Shown: positions 1 to 5,288 of the stretch, piece after piece
Position numbering within the stretch: position 1 is the first letter of the stretch
Layout of the letters: the number at the start of each line of letters is the position of its first letter
From: Chthoniobacterales bacterium
GTDB lineage: Bacteria; Verrucomicrobiota; Verrucomicrobiia; Chthoniobacterales; JACTMZ01
Reading direction: 5' to 3'
DNA: 5,288 bases
NCBI GenBank assembly: GCA_017853515.1
Contig: JAFMJK010000159.1
Coordinates: 1-5,288 of the forward strand
Made by a program: the position numbers and the translations under genes
The notes under the pieces: model-generated
Database searches by the model: none
What the model was told of the DNA's origin: nothing
What the model saw: only the letters and a program-made list of their open reading frames with translations

Positions 1-25
1 CCGCTCGTCCCTACCTCAGGCAACA

Positions 26-48
26 AAGTCTGAAATCTTTTGGGACTT
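26..48 (-). terminator. weak interrupted hairpin just after glmS
   Basis: Directly after the glmS stop codon, AAGTC (26-30) pairs with GACTT (44-48). Inside that, AAA (33-35) pairs with TTT (39-41) across a 2x2 mismatch and a 3-nt loop. Read on the minus strand it is followed by TGTTGCC rather than a T-run, and the stem is AT-rich and interrupted. It is placed where a terminator would be expected but is weak as an intrinsic terminator, and could be chance. Confidence 0.2.
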
Positions 49-52
49 GGTA

Positions 53-1900
53 TTACTCGACGGTGACGCTCTTCGCCAAGTTGCGCGGCTTGTCCACGTC
101 GCAACCTCGCTGGACCGCGATGTGATAGGCCAGGAGTTGCAGCGGGATGATGGTCAGCACCGGCATGAGATAGTCCGGGGCGGGCGGCACCCAGAGGACA
201 TCATCGGTGATTCTTTCCAGCGCGCCGTGGCCTTCCGTGCCCACGCCGATGACCGGGCCTTTGCGGGCGCGCACTTCCTGGATATTGCTCGCGTTCTTTT
301 CGAAGAGCGCGTCGTCGGGCGCAATGAAGACCGAGGGCGTGTCGGGATTGACCAGCGCAATGACGCCGTGCTTCAGCTCGGCACTCGGGTAACCCGAACA
401 GAACATGTAGCTGATCTCCTTCAACTTGAGCGCGGCCTCCATGGCCACGGGATATTGGAACTGGCGCCCCATGAAGAGCATGCCGTGGGAGTTGGCGTAT
501 TTCTCGGCCACCTCGGGCAAGTGCGGGTTCATCTCCAAGACGCGCGCCACTTTGTCGGGCAGTTGCTCGAGTTCCTCGATGATGCGCAGGCCGTCGAAGC
601 TGGAAAGATTGCGGATGCGCCCCATCAAAAGGGAAAGAAGGGTGAGGATGGTGACTTGCGAGGTGAATGATTTCGTCGCGGCCACGCCGATCTCCGGCCC
701 GGCGTGCATGTAGACGCCTCCGTCGCTTTCACGCGCGATGGTGCTGGCCACGTTGTTGCAGATGCCGAGGGTGCGGTGGCCTTTGCGCTGGCTCTCGCGC
801 AGGGCGGCGAGCGTATCGGCGGTTTCGCCGCTCTGGCTGATGACAAAAGTAAGCGTGTATTTGTCGAGCGGCATGTTCCGGTAGCGGAACTCGCTGGCCA
901 CCTCCACTTCGGTCGGCAGGCTGGCCAGGGTTTCCATGGCGTATTCGCCGACCATGGCCGCGTGGTAGGCCGTGCCGCAGCCGATGAGGATGATGCGCTC
1001 GACTTCGCGCAATTCGGACGGCGTCATGTTGAGGCCGCCCAGTTTGGCCGTGGCTTCCTCGGCAGAGAGGCGTCCGCGCATCGCATCACGCACGGTCGAA
1101 GCCTGCTCGAAGATCTCCTTGAGCATGAAGTGCGGGTAATCGCCCTTGGATGCTTCTTCCGCGTCGAAATCGACCGTGCTGATCTCGTAGTCGCGTCCAT
1201 CGCCGGCCAGCGACTGGATCTGGAAATTGTCGGGACGCAGAAGGACGATCTCGAAATCTTTCAGATAAACGACATCGCGCGTGTGGTTGACCAAAGCAAG
1301 CGGATCGCTGGCCAGAAAGTTCTCGCCTTTGCCCACGCCGAGGACGAGCGGGCTGCCGCGGCGCGCGCCGACGAGCAGGTCGGGCACGTCGCGGTGCATG
1401 ACGGCTATACCGTAGGTGCCGTGGACTTCGCGCAAGGCCATGCGCACCGCCTCGACCAAGTGATCAGCCGAGGGCTCGCCGAGCTGGATGGCGTATTTGC
1501 CGATGAGGTGAGCCAAAACCTCGGTGTCGGTCTGCGATTGGAAAACATGGCCTTCACGCTCGAGTTCCTCGCGCAGCTTCTCGTAGTTCTCGATGACGCC
1601 GTTGTGGACGAGGACAATGCGGCCGCTCTGGTCGGTGTGCGGGTGGGCGTTTTCGCGGGTCACCGCTCCGTGCGTGGCCCAGCGGGTGTGGCAGATCCCG
1701 CGGTTGCCATGAACCGGCTCGTCGATGATCAGCTGGGCGAGATTCTGGATGCGGCCGACCGCCTTGCGGATCTCGAGGGAGCCGTTGTTGCCCAAAGCCA
1801 CCCCGGCCGAATCATAGCCGCGGTATTCCAGACGGCGCAGGCCGTCCAGGAGGATGGGCGCCGCTTCCGCCGGGCCGACATAGCCGACAATTCCACACAT
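53..1900 (-). CDS. glmS: glutamine--fructose-6-phosphate aminotransferase (isomerizing)
   Basis: A cytoplasmic enzyme that makes glucosamine-6-phosphate from fructose-6-phosphate and glutamine, the first committed step toward UDP-GlcNAc, peptidoglycan and LPS. The 615-residue product is close to the 609 residues of the E. coli enzyme. The start is fixed because Cys2 in MCGIVGYVG must become the N-terminal nucleophile; the 60 in-frame residues upstream resemble nothing in the family. The class II glutaminase domain covers about residues 2-240, with HTRWATHG at 71-78 and HNG at 99-101. The first SIS domain (about 295-430) has GCGTAYHA at 307-314 and SQSGET at 355-360. The second SIS domain (about 465-600) has KLKEIS at 492-497 and ELKH at 508-511. 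The C-terminal tail DKPRNLAKSVTVE is canonical. The catalytic Lys, Glu and His equivalent to E. coli 485, 488 and 504 are present. The loop between them reads FCSGYPSA instead of HAEAYAAG, probably a lineage variant. The upstream gap is too short for a glmS ribozyme. Divergent from glgC. Confidence 0.98.
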   Translation of the reverse strand: MCGIVGYVGPAEAAPILLDGLRRLEYRGYDSAGVALGNNGSLEIRKAVGRIQNLAQLIIDEPVHGNRGICHTRWATHGAVTRENAHPHTDQSGRIVLVHNGVIENYEKLREELEREGHVFQSQTDTEVLAHLIGKYAIQLGEPSADHLVEAVRMALREVHGTYGIAVMHRDVPDLLVGARRGSPLVLGVGKGENFLASDPLALVNHTRDVVYLKDFEIVLLRPDNFQIQSLAGDGRDYEISTVDFDAEEASKGDYPHFMLKEIFEQASTVRDAMRGRLSAEEATAKLGGLNMTPSELREVERIILIGCGTAYHAAMVGEYAMETLASLPTEVEVASEFRYRNMPLDKYTLTFVISQSGETADTLAALRESQRKGHRTLGICNNVASTIARESDGGVYMHAGPEIGVAATKSFTSQVTILTLLSLLMGRIRNLSSFDGLRIIEELEQLPDKVARVLEMNPHLPEVAEKYANSHGMLFMGRQFQYPVAMEAALKLKEISYMFCSGYPSAELKHGVIALVNPDTPSVFIAPDDALFEKNASNIQEVRARKGPVIGVGTEGHGALERITDDVLWVPPAPDYLMPVLTIIPLQLLAYHIAVQRGCDVDKPRNLAKSVTVE

Positions 1901-1910
1901 AGCAGGTCCA

Positions 1911-1939
1911 AGCATGCGGGAAGTGCCGACCAGTTGCAA
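1911..1939 (-). promoter_or_regulatory. candidate sigma70-like promoter for glmS
   Basis: Read on the minus strand, TTGCAA (1934-1939, four of six matches to TTGACA) is followed after exactly 17 nt by CATGCT (1911-1916, three of six matches to TATAAT, including the A at position 2 and the final T). Transcription would begin only a few bases before the glmS ATG at 1900, giving an almost leaderless mRNA. This fits the absence of a good Shine-Dalgarno: only GGA is seen, 7 nt before the ATG. The match is modest and the organism's promoter consensus is unknown. Confidence 0.22.
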
Positions 1940-1962
1940 CCACCGGAAGCACCACCGGAAAT
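1934..1962 (+). promoter_or_regulatory. candidate promoter for glgC sharing the palindromic -35
   Basis: The same TTGCAA hexamer (1934-1939) is its own reverse complement. On the plus strand it is followed after 17 nt by GGAAAT (1957-1962, three of six matches to TATAAT). The implied start near 1969 would leave a short leader containing the GGAG at 1977-1980 and the TTG at 1986. A single hexamer serving both directions would make the two promoters mutually exclusive. The -10 match is weak, so this is only a candidate. Confidence 0.18.
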
Positions 1963-1966
1963 CCGG
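1940..1966. repeat. 9-bp tandem direct repeat plus short inverted repeat in the glmS/glgC gap
   Basis: CCACCGGAA occurs at 1940-1948 and again at 1952-1960, a 12-bp period with GCA between the copies. The second copy runs into CCGGA-AA-TCCGG (1955-1966), a 5-2-5 inverted repeat. This lies between the two divergent start sites and overlaps the region where a -10 for glgC would sit, a sensible place for an operator. In a GC-rich genome short repeats like these can also arise by chance, and no known regulator motif is recognised. Confidence 0.35.
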
Positions 1967-1985
1967 ACGTGACATCGGAGTCTCT

Positions 1986-3305
1986 TTGCGCGACCCCTCT
2001 GGTGTGATCTCCGACCCCCTCAAGGCAGAAGCCTCGCTCGCCAGGACACTGGGTATCATCATGGGCGGCGGGGCAGGCAAGCGGCTTTACCCCCTGACCA
2101 AAGACCGCTCCAAGCCGGCCGTGCCGCTCGGAGGCAAATACCGCCTCGTCGACATCCCGATCAGCAACTGTCTCAATGCCGGCATCCGCGGCATCTACGT
2201 GCTGACGCAGTTCAACAGCGCGTCGCTCCATCAGCACATCAGCCGCACCTACAAATTCGACATCTTCAGCGCCGGCAGCTTTGTCGAAATCCTCGCCGCG
2301 CAGCAGACGCCGACCGGCGCCGGTTGGTATCAGGGAACGGCGGACGCCGTGCGGCAAAACCTGCGCTATTTCCTCGAACGCCCGTGGGATTATTTCCTCA
2401 TCCTCAGCGGCGACCAGCTTTACCAGATGGACTTCCGCGAACTCATGGCGGCCCATCTTGCCTCCGAAGCGGAGTTGACCATTGCGACCATCCCGGTCGC
2501 GAGGCGCGAGGCGGAGGGATTCGGCATCATGCAAACGGACGCGCAACGGCGCATCACGCGCTTTGTCGAAAAACCGACGGACGACGCGGTGCTCGGCGGC
2601 CTGCGTATTCCCGAACCTCTGCTCGGAGAACTCGGCCTCCCGCAAAACGGCGAGTTTTACCAGGCTTCGATGGGTATTTATCTTTTCAACCGCTCCGCGC
2701 TGGAAAGGTGCCTAGACAACAACTTCGAGGACTTCGGCAAAAACGTCATTCCCGCGGCGATCGAATCGACGCAGGTCGGCGCGCATGTTTTCCAAGGCTA
2801 CTGGGAGGACATCGGGACCATCCGCTCGTTCTTCGAGGCCAACCTCGCCCTCGCCGACATCGAACCTCCCTTCAGCTTTTACCGGCCCAAGGCCACGGTT
2901 TACTCCCGCCCGCGCTTTCTTCCCGCGAGCAAAATCAACGGCGCCACTGTGAAACGCGCCGTGGTTTCGGATGGCTGCATCATCACCAACGCGTCGCTCG
3001 ATCGTTGCCTCGTCGGCATACGCAGCATCATCGAATCCGGCGCCGTGATGCAAAACGTGGTCATGATGGGCGCCGACTACTACGAGTCGGAGACCGCTTG
3101 TCCGCCCGGAGCACCGCCCGTGGGCATCGGACGCAACACCACGATCAAGGACGCCATCGTCGACAAGAACGCGCGCATCGGCGAACGCGTCGTCATCAGC
3201 CCGGAGGGCAAACCGCAGGAGATGGACGGCGACAACTTTTTCGTCCGCGACGGTGTGGTCATCATCCCGAAAAACGCGGTGATTCCCGACGGCACTTGGA
3301 TTTAG
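1986..3305 (+). CDS. glgC: glucose-1-phosphate adenylyltransferase (ADP-glucose pyrophosphorylase), plant/cyanobacterial type
   Basis: Makes ADP-glucose and pyrophosphate from glucose-1-phosphate and ATP, the committed step of bacterial glycogen synthesis, in the cytoplasm as a tetramer. From the TTG at 1986 it is 439 residues (E. coli 431, Anabaena about 429). The nucleotidyltransferase domain opens with the G-rich loop MGGGAGKRLYPLTKDRSKP at 26-44. It continues with YQGTADAVRQN (115-125), SGDQLYQMD (141-149) and the sugar-phosphate motif FVEKP (193-197). YWEDIGTI (272-279) ends the domain, and a left-handed beta-helix runs from about 300 to the end. The wording throughout, including DKNARIG (393-399) and the DGVVIIPKNAVIPDGTWI tail, matches cyanobacterial/plant enzymes more than the enterobacterial ones. 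Start choice: TTG 1986 has GGAG at 1977-1980, five bases upstream. GTG 2004 and ATG 1914 are in frame alternatives; ATG 1914 would leave only 13 bp to glmS. The stop is TAG. Identification is sure, the start is not. Confidence 0.95.
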   Translation: MRDPSGVISDPLKAEASLARTLGIIMGGGAGKRLYPLTKDRSKPAVPLGGKYRLVDIPISNCLNAGIRGIYVLTQFNSASLHQHISRTYKFDIFSAGSFVEILAAQQTPTGAGWYQGTADAVRQNLRYFLERPWDYFLILSGDQLYQMDFRELMAAHLASEAELTIATIPVARREAEGFGIMQTDAQRRITRFVEKPTDDAVLGGLRIPEPLLGELGLPQNGEFYQASMGIYLFNRSALERCLDNNFEDFGKNVIPAAIESTQVGAHVFQGYWEDIGTIRSFFEANLALADIEPPFSFYRPKATVYSRPRFLPASKINGATVKRAVVSDGCIITNASLDRCLVGIRSIIESGAVMQNVVMMGADYYESETACPPGAPPVGIGRNTTIKDAIVDKNARIGERVVISPEGKPQEMDGDNFFVRDGVVIIPKNAVIPDGTWI

Positions 3306-3333
3306 TTTTTTCCCTCCCTCAACTTGCAAAATG

Positions 3334-3360
3334 TCCGCCGGCATACCCCCCGCCGGCGGA
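3334..3360 (-). terminator. hairpin between convergent glgC and YkuD-like gene
   Basis: TCCGCCGGC (3334-3342) and GCCGGCGGA (3352-3360) are perfect reverse complements, giving a 9-bp GC-rich stem with a 9-nt loop, centred in the 88-bp gap between two converging genes. On the minus strand the stem is followed by CATTTTGCAAG, a short T-run, so it best fits a terminator for the YkuD-like gene. On the plus strand what follows is GC-rich with no T-run, although a T-run (3306-3311) lies directly after the glgC stop, before the hairpin. It may serve both directions by blocking read-through. Confidence 0.5.
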
Positions 3361-3393
3361 ACGCCCCTCCGCGGGATCGGCAAATAGTCGGAC

Positions 3394-3990
3394 TCAATCG
3401 CCGATCTTCACCGGCGTTCCCACTTTGACCCGCTGGAAAAAAAGAGGGGCGATGTTGGCGGGAAGGCGCACCGTCATATCGGACGCCGCATGGCCGGGCA
3501 AAGGTCCGGCGTGCAGAGCAAGGCCCTCTGCGTTCAGACGGATGTAATATTGCACCGGCACGGCGCGGAAGGTTGTGCCCGCCGGCGCGACATCCGTGCG
3601 GGCGCTGACCGGGAAACGAACGACGCGTCCCTGCGCATCCACGTATTCGCCGAACAGCGACGAGGAGAAGGATGATTGCTTTTCCAGCACCGCGAATTGT
3701 CCTTTCGGCGTCATGGCGCGCGGCTTGCCGGTGGAGACGGGAGTGTCGATGGCCACCTCGTTGCCGACCGAGAGGGAAGCGCGTTGCCGCCCGAGCGAAA
3801 TGTGGATGCTCGTCTGCCCGGGATCGGCCCCCTCCAGAAGGCGCGGCACGACGTTGGGAGGTTCCTGCGTCGCGAAAAGCTCTCCGAGCGGACGCGGTCC
3901 CGCCGGCGCCGGGGTGTCCTCGCCACGCGCGGCGGCGAGGGCGAAGATCGTGGCCAAAAACGTTGCGGCTAAAGGGGACACGAGGGGCAA
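3394..3990 (-). CDS. exported YkuD/L,D-transpeptidase-like protein lacking the catalytic cysteine
   Basis: About 198 residues from the TTG at 3990. A hydrophobic signal segment (about 6-21) ends in ALAAARGED, then a Pro-rich linker, then a YkuD-type domain from about 60 to the end. Recognisable family motifs are PVSTGKP (84-90), TPKGQF (94-99), LHAGPLPG (159-166), VRLP (174-177) and VGTPVKI (190-196). YkuD enzymes cross-link peptidoglycan through a Cys in S-H-G-C just before (V/I)RLP. Here that motif is S170-D171-M172-T173, so His, Gly and Cys are all replaced; the upstream His160 remains. The domain is otherwise complete, so it may bind peptidoglycan or act as a scaffold without catalysis; that is inference. 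The start is uncertain: there is no ATG in this frame near the signal peptide, only TTG 3990 and GTG 3981, with no good Shine-Dalgarno. A better N-terminus lies one frame away (ATG 4022 or 4010). Divergent from the gene starting at 4036. Confidence 0.8.
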   Translation of the reverse strand: MPLVSPLAATFLATIFALAAARGEDTPAPAGPRPLGELFATQEPPNVVPRLLEGADPGQTSIHISLGRQRASLSVGNEVAIDTPVSTGKPRAMTPKGQFAVLEKQSSFSSSLFGEYVDAQGRVVRFPVSARTDVAPAGTTFRAVPVQYYIRLNAEGLALHAGPLPGHAASDMTVRLPANIAPLFFQRVKVGTPVKIGD

Positions 3991-4035
3991 CGTAGGGTTC
4001 CACTGGCCATTTTCAATCCCATTTGCTCTGTTCGC

Positions 4036-5288
4036 ATGGTGCGAACCCTCTTTTGGCCCGCGGCCGCGGCAGTGCTGCTCCTTTCCGCGTCCTGCATCCT
4101 CGCCGCACCCAAGGAAATGCGCAGGCCTCCGATGGGCGAAGCGCTCTCGGTCGAAGTGACGCGAGGCGGGCGCGCAATCATCACCCTCAAAGCCTACGAG
4201 GGCCGGAACAATCCCCTCGTCTACGAGATCGTGCGCGAGCGCCCACCCGGGCACGGCGAGCTGGTTGAGTTTCGCCAGGCCGATCCCAACCGCCAGGGAT
4301 TTGCCTCGGTCATCTATCAGCACAGCGACGATGAGACATCGTATGAAGACGAGTTTGCTTTCCGCGCGCGCGCGATAGGCGGCGGTGTGAGCAGCCCCAT
4401 CAAGGTGCGCATCCGCATCATCGACCAACCACCGCGACTCGCCGCTCCCTCGCGAATCGAATTTTCCGCAGTGGCGGGCGAAAGCGACTTCCGCCTCATC
4501 GGGCTGACCAATGCGGGCGGGGCCGTTCTCGAGGGGCGCCTCGCGCCGGAGGAGCCGTTTTACGTCGAGGGCGACGGACGTTTCCGGTTGGGCCGCGGCG
4601 AGTCGGTCGACTTGTCGGTCCGCTTTTCGCCGAAGTCAGTCGATGCCGTGCGCCCGCAAAAACTCACTCCCTCTCCCGCGGACCCGGGCGGGGTCATCGT
4701 GCTCGGCGCGGAGGCCAGAGCGCCTTTCGCCGCGGAGGCGGGCGACATCGAGCTTCAGCCCGATGGAAGCCGGGCGGGTCGCATCGTCGTGACAAACTTT
4801 TGCTCCTACCCGTTGAACCTGTCGCTGCAACTGCAGCCCGAAGGCGCGGCGGAACTTGTGCCCGAGCGCAAGATCGCCGCGGGGGGAACGGCCGAGATTC
4901 CCGTGCGCATCGGGCTGGACAAAATGGGCGGCTCGCTCGAATTCCGCGCGCGCCTTTCGGACGATTTCTATGCGGTCGAATTGCCCATGCAGGCCCCGGC
5001 CGTTCCGCCCAAACTCGAACTGCTCACGCCGGAGCTGGATTTCCGCCGAGACGACGAAGCCAGCCTCGAAGTGCAAAACATGGGCGGCGTTGAGGGAAGA
5101 TTCACGCTCGAGTTGCCGCCGCAGCTTCAATCCCTCGACGGGGCAACAAGTTTCGCCGTGGCTGCCGGGGAGTCGAAAAGCGCACGCCTCCTCCGCAAGA
5201 CCAGCAGCGAACCGGACGCCAACACTTTGGTGGTCGATTTGGGCCGCGGAGGCCGGATACCTGTGCCGCTCTTGTTTGCCGAGCCAAC
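4036..5288 (+). CDS. secreted protein with Ig/cadherin-like and ASH-like (choice-of-anchor-D type) domains, 3' end outside window
   Basis: An open frame from ATG 4036 runs 417 codons to the edge with no stop, so the C-terminus is missing. The N-terminus MVRTLFWPAAAAVLLLSASC is a clear signal peptide: Arg3, then a hydrophobic core, with cleavage likely near ILAA|PKE (about residue 24). SASC is a poor lipobox, so a lipoprotein is unlikely. Residues about 36-131 look like a cadherin/Ig-like beta domain (VIYQHSDDETSYEDEFAFRA, then a beta strand ending VRIRIID). Three ASH/HYDIN-like units follow. Unit 1 (about 139-230) has IEFSAVAGES...GLTNAGG...LGRGESVDLSVRFSP. Unit 2 (about 237-320) has GRIVVTNFCSYPLNL...AAGGTAEIPVRI. 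Unit 3 (about 327-417) has LDFRRDDEASLEVQNMGG...VAAGESKSARL. These are non-enzymatic adhesion or scaffold folds; no catalytic motif is seen. No Shine-Dalgarno precedes the ATG. It starts about 45 bp from the oppositely oriented YkuD-like gene. The specific function is unknown. Confidence 0.85.
   Translation, partial: MVRTLFWPAAAAVLLLSASCILAAPKEMRRPPMGEALSVEVTRGGRAIITLKAYEGRNNPLVYEIVRERPPGHGELVEFRQADPNRQGFASVIYQHSDDETSYEDEFAFRARAIGGGVSSPIKVRIRIIDQPPRLAAPSRIEFSAVAGESDFRLIGLTNAGGAVLEGRLAPEEPFYVEGDGRFRLGRGESVDLSVRFSPKSVDAVRPQKLTPSPADPGGVIVLGAEARAPFAAEAGDIELQPDGSRAGRIVVTNFCSYPLNLSLQLQPEGAAELVPERKIAAGGTAEIPVRIGLDKMGGSLEFRARLSDDFYAVELPMQAPAVPPKLELLTPELDFRRDDEASLEVQNMGGVEGRFTLELPPQLQSLDGATSFAVAAGESKSARLLRKTSSEPDANTLVVDLGRGGRIPVPLLFAEP

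Noticed and set aside
704..1972. Long plus-strand open frame (422 codons) opposite glmS
   Set aside because: It lies fully antisense to a certain glmS, its translation is rich in Ala, Asp, His, Arg and Val with no family motif, and such shadows are common in GC-rich genes.
1901..2080. glmS ribozyme/riboswitch upstream of glmS
   Set aside because: The 5' region before glgC is about 85 bp, too short for the known ribozyme, and no matching core was seen.
1812..2645. Minus-strand open frame spanning the glmS start and the glgC 5' half
   Set aside because: It overlaps two certain genes and has no recognisable content.
2324..3547. Long plus-strand open frame overlapping glgC in another frame
   Set aside because: Arg/Pro/His-rich low-complexity translation with no recognisable domain, overlapping a certain glgC.
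3302..4003. Minus-strand open frame of 233 codons overlapping the YkuD-like gene
   Set aside because: The neighbouring frame carries clear YkuD motifs. This one is Arg-rich with no motif.
4081..4098. Lipoprotein lipobox at SASC in the secreted protein
   Set aside because: The -3 position is Ser rather than Leu/Val/Ile, and a normal signal peptidase I site follows within a few residues.
3991..4428. N-terminal extension of the YkuD-like gene to ATG 4428
   Set aside because: It would overlap nearly 400 bp of the well-supported plus-strand secreted gene and bury the signal peptide in the middle of the protein.
4636..5130. Minus-strand open frames opposite the secreted gene (4636-5130 and 5102-5287)
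   Set aside because: The plus strand has one uninterrupted frame with a signal peptide and repeated beta-domain patterns. The antisense translations have no motif.

Overview
The window is GC-rich bacterial chromosomal DNA with four protein-coding genes packed as two divergent pairs that converge in the middle. The order is glmS (minus), glgC (plus), a YkuD/L,D-transpeptidase-like gene (minus), and a large secreted multi-domain gene (plus) that runs off the right edge. There are no RNA genes, mobile elements or CRISPR arrays. The best guess for the host is a member of the Verrucomicrobiota or a relative. This rests on a cyanobacterial/plant-type GlgC in a non-cyanobacterial setting, the 'GYPSAELKHG' variant of GlmS, an exported YkuD protein of the 'HAGPLPG...VRLP' type, and a secreted protein built of ASH/choice-of-anchor-D-like beta domains. 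That placement is an inference from protein style, not a phylogeny.

Left half (1-3305): glmS and glgC are transcribed away from each other from a gap of about 85 bp. GlmS takes fructose-6-phosphate into glucosamine-6-phosphate for peptidoglycan and LPS precursors. GlgC takes glucose-1-phosphate into ADP-glucose for glycogen. The gap therefore sits at a branch point between building envelope and storing carbon. It holds a palindromic TTGCAA that could act as a -35 element in both directions, a 9-bp direct repeat and a small inverted repeat. Both reading frames stay open through the gap, so the start of glgC is uncertain. The start of glmS is fixed by its catalytic cysteine.

Middle (3306-3393): a short convergent intergenic space holds a perfect 9-bp stem hairpin that probably ends transcription.

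Right half (3394-5288): the minus-strand gene encodes an exported protein with a recognisable YkuD fold in which the catalytic Ser-His-Gly-Cys motif reads Ser-Asp-Met-Thr, so it should not be an active L,D-transpeptidase. Its start region also shows signs of a possible one-base frameshift in the signal peptide. Back to back with it, about 45 bp away, is a secreted protein with a cadherin/Ig-like domain followed by three ASH-like domains, incomplete at the window edge. The inactive YkuD protein and its divergent partner are the most interesting part of the window. The glmS/glgC half is ordinary central metabolism with an interesting promoter arrangement. I do not see a convincing new multi-gene system here.
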